Shown here piece by piece: positions 16,938 to 27,200 of a stretch of DNA of 32,424 nt. Numbering within the stretch: the stretch's first letter is position 1; each line of letters begins with the position of its first letter. The DNA is from Caryophanales bacterium (GTDB taxonomy: Bacteria > Bacillota > Bacilli > Paenibacillales > CANHCR01): assembly GCA_947459205.1 (NCBI GenBank), contig CANHCR010000028.1, forward strand, positions 1 to 32,424, in the 5' to 3' direction. A program made the position numbers and the translations under genes. The notes under the pieces are model-generated. The model had not been told where the DNA came from and ran no database searches. It saw only the letters and a list, made by a program, of their open reading frames with translations.

Positions 16938-19900
16938 TTAAGGAAACGTCGTCACACTGATCGTTGTGCTGTTCGTGAAGTTTTTCGCCGCGTCGAGCGA
17001 GCGCACATACACACTGTACGTCGTACCGGCCGTCAACCCACTGAAATTGTATGACGTCGTTGTACCGCTGACGGTCGCAAGGTACGCGCCGTTGCGATAA
17101 ATGTTGTAATTCGCCACCGCCACATTGTCAGTCGCCGCTGTCCAACTGATGCGGAAGCCGGTTTTGCTGAGATTGCTGCTCGTGACGTTGGTCGGTGCGG
17201 TTGGTGCGGTTGTATCGCCCGCAGCCAGTGTTGTTACGCTGATCGTCGTGCTGTTCTCAAAGTTTTTCGCAGCGTCGAGTGCGCGCACATACACGCTATA
17301 GGTGGTCGATGCCGTCAAACCGCTGAATGTATACGTCGTCGTTGTGCCGCTGACGGTAGCCAGGTACGAACCGTTGCGGTAAATGTTATAACCCGTTACA
17401 CCAACGTTGTCTGTCGCCGCCGTCCAATTGATGCGGAAACCGGTTGTCGTAACGCTACTACTCACAACATTCGTCGGCGCAGTTGGCTTCACCGTGTCTG
17501 CAAGATTCGCCGTAGTCGTCACCGAAAGGGCCGTGCTGTTGGTAAAGTTTTGCTCCGCGTCGAGTGCGCGTACGACGATGCTGTACGTCGTGCTCGGCGT
17601 CAAGCCACTGAAGTTATACCTCGTCAGCGGCGCATTGACCGTCGCCACATACGTACCGCCGCGATACAAGTTGTAAGCCGTCACACCGACGTTGTCCGTC
17701 GCAGCCGTCCAACTGATGCTAAAGCCGCTACCACTTATGTTGCTGCTCACCACATTGGTCGGTGCACTCGGTGCGATCGGGTCCGGTGTAAAGGTGGTCG
17801 CAATCGGCACCGCTGTCGATCTCGCCGATCGGTTGCCCGCCAAGTCGAACGCTTCAATTCTGATTTGGTGCGTTTCATTGAACGGCAAGTTGCTGAAATT
17901 GAACGATCTCACACCGTTTTTCAAGGTGTTCACATACGAACCGTTGCGATAAATATGGTAGCCGTCAACCCCGACATTATCCGTCGAAGCGTTCCAACTA
18001 ACCGTGAATCCGCGTTTCGTGATGTTGCTCGCCGCCACACCCGTAGGCACCGTCGGTGCAGAACCGTCTGTCGTGGTGAACGTCAACGGCGTCGTCAGCA
18101 GTGAGCGATTGCGTGCTGCATCGACTGCGAGCACCGTCAATGTGTAACTCGTCAACTGCGTCAAGCCCGTCAACTCTGTACTTGCTGTTGGCACCGTCTT
18201 GATATAGACACCATTTTGATAGACGTTGTAACCGGTCACACCGACATTGTCCGTCGACGGCGTCCAGGTGAACAACGCTTTATTTGCATAAATGAACGTT
18301 GCTGTCACGTTTTGCGGTGTCGTCGGTGGCAACACATCCGGCGGCGTCAGAGTCTTCACAGCGAGCGGCGCCGAACGTGCCGATCGGTTACGCGAACTGA
18401 GTCGTTTCTCTGCGTCAAACGCTTGCACGGTCATGGAGAACGTCGTGGTGTGCGCACGCCCTGTGACCGTATACTGTGTACCGGTAATCGAACCTAAGAA
18501 GTTTCCGTTGATGAATACGTTGTAACCGGCAACCCCAACATTGTCAGTCGACGGATTCCAACTGAGGACGAAACTGTTTGTCGTAATTTGTGAAGCCACG
18601 AGGCCCGTCGGCACGGACGGCGCTTCGGTATCGTAGGTGATGACCAAAATCGCATTGCTCGGCGCCGATTTGTTGCCTGTACCATCGACGGTGACGACGG
18701 TGAAGTTATTTTCTTCCTCCGGAATGAGGTTGGTCGCAGTATACGAAGTTTCGGTTGTCGTCGCGATCAAGGAACCATTGTTAAAAATTTCGTACGACAC
18801 ATTGCCGGAGTTATCACTGCCCGCACCCCACGTCAATTTGACCGTCGTTTCGGTTTTTTGGCTGTCGCCGAGCGCGGTCGGTGCCGTCGGGATGATTTCA
18901 TCGACATCGTTGATGGAGATAGAAATCACTTTTTCGAAGGTCGCGCCTTTGCTGTCGGTGACGCGCACACGCGCGGTGTATGATGACTTCGTCTCAAAGT
19001 CGAACGCAGCATTGACTTTCAGTGCATTGCCGTCAATCGTAAAACTGTTGTTATCCGCATCGCCGTCGCCACTAACGAGCGTGTAGGTGAACGTCTCATC
19101 GGCATCCGTATCGTTCGTCGTCAATGTAGCCACCGTCGATCCGATTGCGCTGTTTTCATTGACGGTGTTTGTGCTCACCGTTATCTCGGAAGGCGTGGTG
19201 TTTGTTTGTGATGCCGGCGTGAAAACTGATAACTCCGAAGTCGCCTCGGATACCGAGTTGTCTTTCATTTTTGCCTTGACCGTAAATTTATGCAGTGTGA
19301 GAGGCGCCAAACCGGTCACTTGGAACGACTGTGCCGGCGGATTGCCGTCGCTGCCACTGACCGTGCCGATAAGCACGCCGTTGCGATAAATCTCATAAGC
19401 GTCGACGTTTGTATCCTCACCGAGCAACGACCATTGCAAAGTGGCACTAGTCGCTGTCAGTTTGCTGCTGTCTTGTTGCAAACCGCATATTGTCGGCGCA
19501 GGCAAGAAGTAGCCGCTACCGTCTCCGCCCGAACCACGGTACATGACAAACGGATTTTGCTCCGTGCCAGTGCCGTTCAAGACGAAACTCATCTTTTGCT
19601 TATCAAGTTGCATCATCGGGCGGACGCCGATATATCCACCATTCGAAGCACCAGCCGAGTTCAAGTAATTGTTTGAACCCTGTTGACGATAAATACTCAT
19701 TAGACCAATACCCTCAGGATAGTTGGATGGAGTCTGCGACCAATAGTCCCAGTTATTAGTGGTGCTGAAATTGTTCAAGTTCATATAATATTGTGCATTC
19801 ATATCACTTTTCGCAATACAAACAAGTTCCGTTGTCGGTTTCGCAGGAATATAAGAAGCTCCGCCGACCGTGCTGTTTTTCCCTACAAATTCCACCAATT

Positions 19901-22900
19901 GAGGAATCGTCGGCACAATGACTGAATCTGTTACCGTTTTGTAAAATCCGGTTTGAGACGTGCTCAGTGTACTTGCCTGCGTCCAAGCCGAATTTACCCA
20001 AGCAGATGGGAAAAATCCGGTACCACCGTCTTTCTTTGCTTGATCCTTCGTATGAATCTCTGATTGATACGTGTACGGCTTAATCATCGCTCGTTCGGTT
20101 GCTGTGAAATTTCCATCAGCGAGAAATCCTTTCTCGCTCGCATAATTCAAGAGTGGAGTCCCAGAAAAAATCGGATTGTTTTGAATCCAGTCAATCGTAT
20201 TGGCGCCACTATTCGACTGACTACTGTTCAGCCATTGGCGGATATTGGAGTCCAAATAATAACTACTACCCGAAAAAGATCGAGCGTTGTCAGGGCTATG
20301 ATAAGAACCACTTGCATCGAACGGTTTCAAACTGAGAATGCGGTCAGACAACAGCATCGGATTGCCGGCACTGTCTTTGCCGACAACGCGCCATACGATT
20401 GGAGCACTGTAATAAGTTCCAAACTTCACATATTGTCCAATTTGTAATTCCGAGAACACGTAAACAGTGATGATTTTTACAAATGTGAATCCAGCACTAT
20501 CCGTTACACGAATACGCAGACTGTATGAGGTCTCCGTGCGCGAATCAAATGCGGTGGCGGTGCGCACTTCTCCATTTTGAATCGTAAAGAAGTGATTATC
20601 TTCATCGCCATCACCGCTAATTAGAGAAAAAGTAAACGTATCGTTCTCGTTTATATCAGTGGCGCTAAGTGTCCCCACAAGAGATCCAATTGAACTATTG
20701 CGCGCAATCTCATTTTTGCTAATGAATACATTCGACGGCGGTTGCGGGTCGACATTCCACTTTCCATATAGCGTGATGTTACCGCTCGGTGCCGTGCTGA
20801 AATCGAATCCATCTGTCAGACCACTATTCGTAAACCAGCCAGCAAATAAGTAGCCGGCACGCGTCAAAGCAGCAGGTTCACTTATCGTCTCGCCAGGTGC
20901 AAACGTGACGGATGGCACGCTGCCACCGCCGTTGCTGACGAAACTTGCCGTATATTGAAGCCATTTTGCATAGAGTGTGACATCGCCCGTCACTGGCGTT
21001 GCGAACGAATACGCTTGCGTGAGCGCACTGTCGCTGAACCAGCCCCCGAAGCCGTAACCGCTACGTGTTGGTGCGGACGGTTCGGTGACCGTCGCATTCG
21101 GCGGTTGGGATTGACTAGCGACTGCAGAGCCGCCATTGCTATTGAACGTCACCGTATAAGCAATCCACTTGGCGTACAATGTGATGTCGGATTTGACCGC
21201 GATATTGAAAGCAAATGGTTTCGTAAGCGCCACGTCGGTGTACCAGCCGACAAAGCTGTGATTATTTTTCGTCGGTGGCGTCGGTTCACTCGCTGTACTA
21301 CCAAGCGCAACGGACTGTGAAGCGACTGCGGAACCACCGTTGCTGTCAAACGTCACGGTGTATGCGACCCATTTCGCATAGAGAGTGAGATTGGACGTGA
21401 CCGCTGCTCTGAAATCGTACGGGGTTGTCAAGGCGCTATCCATGAACCAGCCGGCGAAGCCGAAGCCTGCTTTGGTAGGGTTGGTCGGCATTGGAAGAGC
21501 CAACGAACTAGGCTGTTGTACCGCCGCAATCGTGTTGCCGTCAGCAGTGTCGAATGTGACCGTGTGGTAGCGGTACAGCGCTACCGAGGCCGTTAGCGAT
21601 TTGGCTGAACCGCTATATTCTACATAATAATTATCCGGATTGTTGTTGTTTGTCCCCGTACATGTGGAAAGATTAAGCCATCCGCATCCATACGTGTACG
21701 TGCTCGTGATGTTTTCCCTAGCATCATTCCAACCAGAAGTACCGAATAAAACAAAATGCTCGCCACCCGAATTGTTCGGTTCTCCATCAGCCCAACTCGT
21801 CACAAATCCTGTGACAGTTTCTACATCGGGACTATTGCCATTACTGAACAGTCCCCGCTCCGCCGAAGGGCCAGTCACCCAGTGAAACCGTCCTTCCGCT
21901 GCGGGTTGGTTCGCAAACCCAGTCGTCGTATTGTTCCCTAACGAGCTATTGACGGTCGCGAACTCGTCGCTGCCGCCGAGCCAACCAGAGACGTTAAACA
22001 TATTTTTCAAAAATGCATCTTCGGCGGTCGTTTGGAGTGTTGCCAAATAACCGTTCAACACACCCGCGGTCTGACGGTTTTCAGCAGCTGGACGTGCATT
22101 ATTCCAACGTTGCTTCGAATTCACGACTTCATAATAATTCGTTTGACCGTTCGGCAACTGCAGAGGCAATGCCGCACCCAACGTGTAACGAATCGTGCGC
22201 GGCGCATTGTTAGTCGAATTCGTCGTGAACCGAACCGTGCGTAACAACGTTTGCCAATTTGCCGGCGTCGTCGAACCGTTGAAGCGCAACAAACCAGTCG
22301 TTGTATTAAAAGACGTCACCGTCACGCCGGACGGCAAACTGCCTGTGTACGATAAACTGTCTTTTCCGGCATCAAAATTGCTACTGATGAGTACCGTCGC
22401 GCCGTTGATGGAACTGCTCGACGTAATCGGCGAGACGTTCGTCGGAATGACTAACCCGGAATCAATCGCCGTACCTGCCGCACTGATCGACTGCTGTCCG
22501 ACACTCGCCTTGATATAGATGTCAAGCGAACTCACGCTTAGCACAAACGTTTTTTCGAAACTGGCGTTCGTGCCATCGGTCACCCGCACACGGACGCTGT
22601 ATGAACTTTTACCCGAGATATTCGGAGTATCATGGAGCAGCAACGATGAACCCGAAATGCGGAACGATTGGTTGTCCGTGTCACCCGCACCCTGAACTAA
22701 GGCATAGGAGAATGAATCCTCAGTCGTTAAATCACTGGCGGATAATTGTCCGACCGTTGCCCCGTGTCCGGCATTCCCAAAAATGGTCGTGTTACTTAGT
22801 GAAATATTCGTTGGACGTTCTGAATTGACCGTGATGGAGATCGCTTTCTCGAACGATAATCCACCACCATCTGTCGCTTTCAGGCGAATTGTCAGTCCGT

Positions 22901-24116
22901 TTTTGACCGATGCATCAAGCGGTTCTTGCAAATAGAGCGCGTTATTGGAAATAGTGAATAATGAATTGTCCGTATCTCCTTGCCCGACTGCAAAGGAGTA
23001 TGTTGCGCTATCGCCAACCTTCGGATCGCCGGAACTCGAGATATCCGCGGCTTTCGCGCCGACAGCAAGTGTGTCAGAAACGGTTTGACTGCTCAGACTA
23101 ATATCAGTCGGTGGACTGTCCACGAACGCTACCGTGTGCGGATTCGTGCACGTACCAGTTCCACCGGATATGCTAGTGACGGTAGGGTTCAACTGAAGTG
23201 CGGGACGAATGCCGACGTGTATACTGCTAGCGTAAAAATCAACAATACTCGTTCCCCATTGATCCACTACGCGAACACTGGCTCCCTCATTCATCACATA
23301 TAGAGGATGACTAGTGTTGGACAAGGTAGCGGGAGTGTTGAGATAATATGGAGTACGAGTACTAGCTGTCGTAGAAATTCCAGGATGCCAACCGCGGTCA
23401 ATCACATATTCTTTCAACTGCTTGAGAGATAATAGAAAAACGTTGTCTATCACCGTTTGGTAATAGGCGGAATCATAATTTTGCATGAAATTAACATTTA
23501 AAAATTGTGTGTAGATATGTCCTTCCGAGCCTCCGTCGGCTCTCCATGAGTCTATCGTACCAATGATAACATTATGCGTCAACGGCTTAATCATTGCGCG
23601 CTCTGTGGCGGTAAAATTGCCGTTTGCAAGAAAGCCTTTTTCCGTGCTGTAATTCGTCCCGTAATCGTACTGTGTCCAAGGGTCGTTTTGAATCCAATCA
23701 ATAAGATCTGATCCGGCATTGGACTGGGCACTGTTTAACCATTGACGAATGTTTGAATTCGGGTAATAATTGCTACCATTGTTTGAACGTGCTGTGGGAC
23801 CGCCATTCGCTGCCAGATGAAAGGATCCTTTCATATCAAACGGCTTATTACCGATTGACTGCTCAGCAAACAACATTGGCGTGCCCGTACCATCTACATT
23901 GATGACTTTCCATACAATGGGACCCCTCGTCGTATAGGAGCCGAAGACGACACAATCGCCAACCTCCAATGAAGCACCTGCTCCCCCGCTCGACGCTTGC
24001 GCAACGTTTGTCGTCACCCCGTCTTCAGTGAACGGAATCGCAGGAACGACGCCGCTAAAGAGCAACAAACATGCAAGAATGACGGACCATACTGATTTAG
24101 CTTGATGAAATGACAT
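16938..24116 (-). CDS. Giant secreted DUF6273 / CTLD / InlB-repeat / FN3 protein
   Basis: 2392 aa, ATG with GGAGGG 7 nt upstream. A signal peptide (about 1-42, through NVAQA) is followed by a DUF6273-like domain (about 50-330, containing SNIRQWLNS and GNFTATERAMIKP) and two cadherins (330-527). An Ig-like domain comes next with a CTLD inserted in it (CTLD about 659-832; GEPNN and WND motifs), then four InlB B-repeats (about 847-1123; GGWF/TLYAKW) and a cadherin (1125-1220). A second DUF6273 (1224-1525) repeats RQWLNSSQSN and GNFTATERAMIKP. The rest is FN3 (1538-1635), cadherin (1639-1737) and seven FN3 (1740-2392), ending SVTTFP. No anchor is seen. The FN3 tail aligns with that of the upstream CTLD gene, and both genes share an upstream element. 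EPN plus WND predicts calcium-dependent mannose-type sugar binding. Overall it is probably an adhesin; the DUF6273 function is unknown. Confidence 0.9.
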   Translation of the reverse strand: MSFHQAKSVWSVILACLLLFSGVVPAIPFTEDGVTTNVAQASSGGAGASLEVGDCVVFGSYTTRGPIVWKVINVDGTGTPMLFAEQSIGNKPFDMKGSFHLAANGGPTARSNNGSNYYPNSNIRQWLNSAQSNAGSDLIDWIQNDPWTQYDYGTNYSTEKGFLANGNFTATERAMIKPLTHNVIIGTIDSWRADGGSEGHIYTQFLNVNFMQNYDSAYYQTVIDNVFLLSLKQLKEYVIDRGWHPGISTTASTRTPYYLNTPATLSNTSHPLYVMNEGASVRVVDQWGTSIVDFYASSIHVGIRPALQLNPTVTSISGGTGTCTNPHTVAFVDSPPTDISLSSQTVSDTLAVGAKAADISSSGDPKVGDSATYSFAVGQGDTDNSLFTISNNALYLQEPLDASVKNGLTIRLKATDGGGLSFEKAISITVNSERPTNISLSNTTIFGNAGHGATVGQLSASDLTTEDSFSYALVQGAGDTDNQSFRISGSSLLLHDTPNISGKSSYSVRVRVTDGTNASFEKTFVLSVSSLDIYIKASVGQQSISAAGTAIDSGLVIPTNVSPITSSSSINGATVLISSNFDAGKDSLSYTGSLPSGVTVTSFNTTTGLLRFNGSTTPANWQTLLRTVRFTTNSTNNAPRTIRYTLGAALPLQLPNGQTNYYEVVNSKQRWNNARPAAENRQTAGVLNGYLATLQTTAEDAFLKNMFNVSGWLGGSDEFATVNSSLGNNTTTGFANQPAAEGRFHWVTGPSAERGLFSNGNSPDVETVTGFVTSWADGEPNNSGGEHFVLFGTSGWNDARENITSTYTYGCGWLNLSTCTGTNNNNPDNYYVEYSGSAKSLTASVALYRYHTVTFDTADGNTIAAVQQPSSLALPMPTNPTKAGFGFAGWFMDSALTTPYDFRAAVTSNLTLYAKWVAYTVTFDSNGGSAVASQSVALGSTASEPTPPTKNNHSFVGWYTDVALTKPFAFNIAVKSDITLYAKWIAYTVTFNSNGGSAVASQSQPPNATVTEPSAPTRSGYGFGGWFSDSALTQAYSFATPVTGDVTLYAKWLQYTASFVSNGGGSVPSVTFAPGETISEPAALTRAGYLFAGWFTNSGLTDGFDFSTAPSGNITLYGKWNVDPQPPSNVFISKNEIARNSSIGSLVGTLSATDINENDTFTFSLISGDGDEDNHFFTIQNGEVRTATAFDSRTETSYSLRIRVTDSAGFTFVKIITVYVFSELQIGQYVKFGTYYSAPIVWRVVGKDSAGNPMLLSDRILSLKPFDASGSYHSPDNARSFSGSSYYLDSNIRQWLNSSQSNSGANTIDWIQNNPIFSGTPLLNYASEKGFLADGNFTATERAMIKPYTYQSEIHTKDQAKKDGGTGFFPSAWVNSAWTQASTLSTSQTGFYKTVTDSVIVPTIPQLVEFVGKNSTVGGASYIPAKPTTELVCIAKSDMNAQYYMNLNNFSTTNNWDYWSQTPSNYPEGIGLMSIYRQQGSNNYLNSAGASNGGYIGVRPMMQLDKQKMSFVLNGTGTEQNPFVMYRGSGGDGSGYFLPAPTICGLQQDSSKLTATSATLQWSLLGEDTNVDAYEIYRNGVLIGTVSGSDGNPPAQSFQVTGLAPLTLHKFTVKAKMKDNSVSEATSELSVFTPASQTNTTPSEITVSTNTVNENSAIGSTVATLTTNDTDADETFTYTLVSGDGDADNNSFTIDGNALKVNAAFDFETKSSYTARVRVTDSKGATFEKVISISINDVDEIIPTAPTALGDSQKTETTVKLTWGAGSDNSGNVSYEIFNNGSLIATTTETSYTATNLIPEEENNFTVVTVDGTGNKSAPSNAILVITYDTEAPSVPTGLVASQITTNSFVLSWNPSTDNVGVAGYNVFINGNFLGSITGTQYTVTGRAHTTTFSMTVQAFDAEKRLSSRNRSARSAPLAVKTLTPPDVLPPTTPQNVTATFIYANKALFTWTPSTDNVGVTGYNVYQNGVYIKTVPTASTELTGLTQLTSYTLTVLAVDAARNRSLLTTPLTFTTTDGSAPTVPTGVAASNITKRGFTVSWNASTDNVGVDGYHIYRNGSYVNTLKNGVRSFNFSNLPFNETHQIRIEAFDLAGNRSARSTAVPIATTFTPDPIAPSAPTNVVSSNISGSGFSISWTAATDNVGVTAYNLYRGGTYVATVNAPLTRYNFSGLTPSTTYSIVVRALDAEQNFTNSTALSVTTTANLADTVKPTAPTNVVSSSVTTTGFRINWTAATDNVGVTGYNIYRNGSYLATVSGTTTTYTFSGLTASTTYSVYVRALDAAKNFENSTTISVTTLAAGDTTAPTAPTNVTSSNLSKTGFRISWTAATDNVAVANYNIYRNGAYLATVSGTTTSYNFSGLTAGTTYSVYVRSLDAAKNFTNSTTISVTTFP
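20745..21575 (-). repeat. Four InlB B-repeat (Listeria-Bacteroides) units
   Basis: Four units of roughly 68-70 residues share YTVTFDSNGGSAV, EP-PT, G-GFGGWF-D and TLYAKW. Such repeats occur in surface proteins of Gram-positive and gut bacteria and have a ubiquitin-like beta-grasp fold. Confidence 0.85.
21620..22140 (-). other. CTLD of the DUF6273 protein (EPN, WND)
   Basis: Encodes NYYEVVNSKQRWNNAR through YYVEYSG, with GYLATL, GEPNNSGGEH and GWND. It is inserted between the Ig-like strands RTIRYTLG and SLTASVALYR. A cysteine-containing loop (CGWLNLSTC) lies after WND. Confidence 0.75.
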
Positions 24117-24123
24117 GATAAAT

Positions 24124-24129
24124 CCCTCC
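24124..24129 (-). promoter_or_regulatory. Shine-Dalgarno of the DUF6273/CTLD gene
   Basis: GGAGGG is 7 nt before the ATG at 24114-24116 and supports this start. Confidence 0.8.
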
Positions 24130-24151
24130 GTGGATAATCCAGAATATTTCT

Positions 24152-24180
24152 ATCATAATATAAAAATCAAAGTTTGCATA
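24152..24180 (-). promoter_or_regulatory. Putative promoter of the DUF6273/CTLD gene
   Basis: A -10-like TATGAT (24152-24157) lies 16 bp downstream of ATGCAA, a poor -35. The gene with four CTLDs has the equivalent TACAAT 17 bp after the same ATGCAA. A weak -35 directly beside a conserved palindrome fits an activator-dependent promoter. Confidence 0.4.
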
Positions 24181-24200
24181 TTGACAAAATGTCATATTTT
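24175..24200 (-). promoter_or_regulatory. Candidate operator, copy 1 (TGACA-N3-TGTCA)
   Basis: Contains the perfect palindrome TGACA-N3-TGTCA (24182-24194) inside a 26-bp segment that matches 30892-30917 at 22 positions. Its centre is about 43 bp upstream of the predicted transcription start. No known regulator can be assigned from the sequence. Confidence 0.5.
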
Positions 24201-24227
24201 ATATTTTAGCTTAGTCTATTTCTCAAA

Positions 24228-24255
24228 AAACAACCCCCGTTTCCGGGGGTTGTTT
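24228..24255 (-). terminator. Intrinsic terminator of the four-CTLD gene
   Basis: A perfect 12-bp stem (AAACAACCCCCG 24228-24239, CGGGGGTTGTTT 24244-24255) with a 4-nt loop, followed on the minus strand by a T-run. It lies about 40 bases after the stop at 24294. Confidence 0.92.
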
Positions 24256-24293
24256 GCCTATCAATATCTTTATTCTTGTAACTGAGTTACACG

Positions 24294-27200
24294 TTACGGC
24301 AGCGTCGTCACCGTCACCGCATTGCTCGCTGCGGACAAATTGCGCTCCGCATCCACTGCGCGCACGGTGAACGTGTGTTCCGTGTTCGCCGTCAAATTAC
24401 GTGCATTGAAGAACGTCGACAAGGCGCTCGCTGTGCCGAAGTACGCACCGTTGCGGTAGATGTTGTACGCCGTCACTGCGACATTATCTGTCGAAGCCGT
24501 CCAACTGATGCGCACGCTCGTTCTTGTAAGGTTGCTACTCGTCACATTGACCGGTGCAGTCGGTGCGACCGCATCCAACACTGGCGTCGTGCTAACAGAG
24601 ATTGCGTCAGTCAAAGTAGACAGATTGCTCGCCGCGTCAATCGCACGCACCGCAATTTGATGTGTTTCGTTCAATGCCAAGCCTGCGAATGCGAACGACG
24701 TCAAGCCGTTGCGCACAGTCGCGACCTGTACTCCATTACGCAATACTTGGTAACCTGTCACACCGACATTATCCGTCGAAGCCGTCCAACTCACTGTGAA
24801 ACCAGTTCTTGTAATCGCGCTTGCTGTAAGGTTCGTCGGCACTGTTGGTGCCACACCTTCCATCGTTGTGATCGTAAATGGTGCAGACAAGGTCGAGCGG
24901 TTTTTCGCCGCATCAATCGCCTGTAGACGTACTGAGTATGAAGTCAGTGGCGTCAAGCCCGTCAATTCCGTACGATTGGCAGAGACTGTTTTTATTAATA
25001 CGCCATCGACATACACGTTGTAACCAGTAACGCCCACATTGTCTGTAGAAGCCACCCAACTGAAGAATGCGGAATCTTTTGTGATTAGCGATGTGCTGAT
25101 TGCGCCTGGTACCACAGGTGCTTGCGAGTCTGCGGTGCGCAGAATGACCGGCACGCTTTGCGCCGAACGATTTTTGGAAGCATCGAACGCCATCACCGTG
25201 ATCGAATATGGTGTATTTTGTTTCAAACCTGTGATTGTAAGACGATTTCCTTTGATAGTGCCAACAAAATCACGATTGCGGTAGACATTGTAACCTGTCA
25301 CACCGACGTTGTCTGTGGAAGCATCCCACTGAATACGTAAGCTGGTCGGCGTTGATTCAATCGCCGTAATGTTGACCGGAATCGATGGGGCGACGACGTC
25401 CGGCGTCGTAAATGTCACGGAATTACTGTTCGCCGATCTGTTGCCTGCGGCATCGATAGCGACAATCGTCAAGGTGTGCGACACACCCGATGCGATACCT
25501 GTCACATTGTAAGGTGATTCTGTCGCCGAAGCAATTAACGTAGAGCCACTATACACTTCATAACCGGAAACTCCTACGTTGTCCGTCGAAGGTGTCCAAG
25601 TCAACGTTACACCTGTGCCCGTAACATTTGAGAACGTTAAATCTGCCGGAGCAGTCGGTGCCGAATCATCGCCATCTGTGACCGTTATCGCTATTGATTG
25701 TTCAAACGTCAACCCACCACCATCTGTCACACGTACACGAACCGAATAACTTGATTTCGTTTCAAAATCGAAACTTACATTTGCGCGCAAGTTTGTACCG
25801 CTGATATTGAATGCTCCATTGTCCGCATCACCATCACCGCTCACCAGTGTATACGTCGCCGTATCACTTGGATCAACATCCGTTCTGTTAAGTGTACCGA
25901 CAACCGCGTTCACATCTGCATTCTCTGCAATCGAACTTGCACTTAGCGTGATATCACTAGGCGCATCATTCGCATTTGTAACAGTAATCACAAACGACTG
26001 TTCGTACGTTAACCCTCCGCCATCCGTCGCGCGGATACGGACGCTGTAACTTGATTTCGTTTCAAAATCGAAACTGGCATTAGCACGCAGGCTTGTCCCG
26101 CCAATATTGAAACTGCCGTTATCCGCATCACCGTCACCGCCTACCAATGTGAACGTCGCCGTGTCTCCTGTATCAGTATCTGTTGCACTTAATGAGCCAA
26201 CCATTGCGTTCGAACCAGCATTTTCAGCGATTGTGCTGGATGTAAGCGAAAACCCAGTCAAAGCTTCATTGACGTTCGTCACAGAAATAGTAAGCACTTT
26301 TTCAAATGTTCGGTTCGTGCTATCCGTCACTCGGATACGAATCGAGTACGAGGATTTCGCTTCGAAGTCAAACGAAGCATTTGCACGCAGACTCGTTCCG
26401 CTAATACTGAAAGAACCATTGTCTGTCGAACCTGCGCCACTTACCAAAGTGAACGATGCTGTATCGCCCGCGTCCGCATCCGTCGCACTCAATGTACCAA
26501 CTGAGACATCCGCGCCAGCATTTTCAGCAATGGTGTTGCCGGACAATGAAATGTTAGATGGCGTATCCTCTTGTGCATTGATCGTCACTATGAGATTAGC
26601 AGCTGTCGGCGTATCACCGCCATAGCCGATTCCGCCATATTCAACGATGTAGCCTGCGATTGTACCAGCTGTCGGCGAATTCGGCAAATCATTCCATTTC
26701 CCACTACCATTTGCCACAAACTGTACATAATCTTCATTGTTGGAGTTGTTCGGTTCGCCAGAGTTCCAGTTGGAGTAGGTAGCCGTTTGCCCCCCTTCCG
26801 GTCCATCGATATAACGCCAAGTATTTTCTGTTACTTGGTCTGTCAACCCTTGCCATCCTGATAAAACACCAATATTTGAAGTTATAAAGGCATTTTCAGC
26901 AGCCGAAGAAATATTCGCCAAATAGCCATTCAAACCATAAAGTGATTTTCCAAGTGCGGCCGCCCTTGCGTCCGACCAAGAAATGTCTTGCGCACTCACA
27001 TACTGATAATAATGACCGTTGGCCGGATAGAAGAAGAATCCTGTTTTATTGATGCGATACGATTGTGGCGTGCGTCCATCATGCACCGTCAAACTCAATG
27101 AATCACTACCATTAAAATTCGCATTCGGCGTATAGACAAGCGTCGCCAACGAACTGTTCAGGTTCGCAACCGAACCGACCAATTGCAAACTTCCTGTGTT

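Noticed and set aside
18494-18685. Short minus-strand frames inside the lectin genes, such as this one
   Set aside because: They overlap the long coding frames out of phase and have no supporting start signals.
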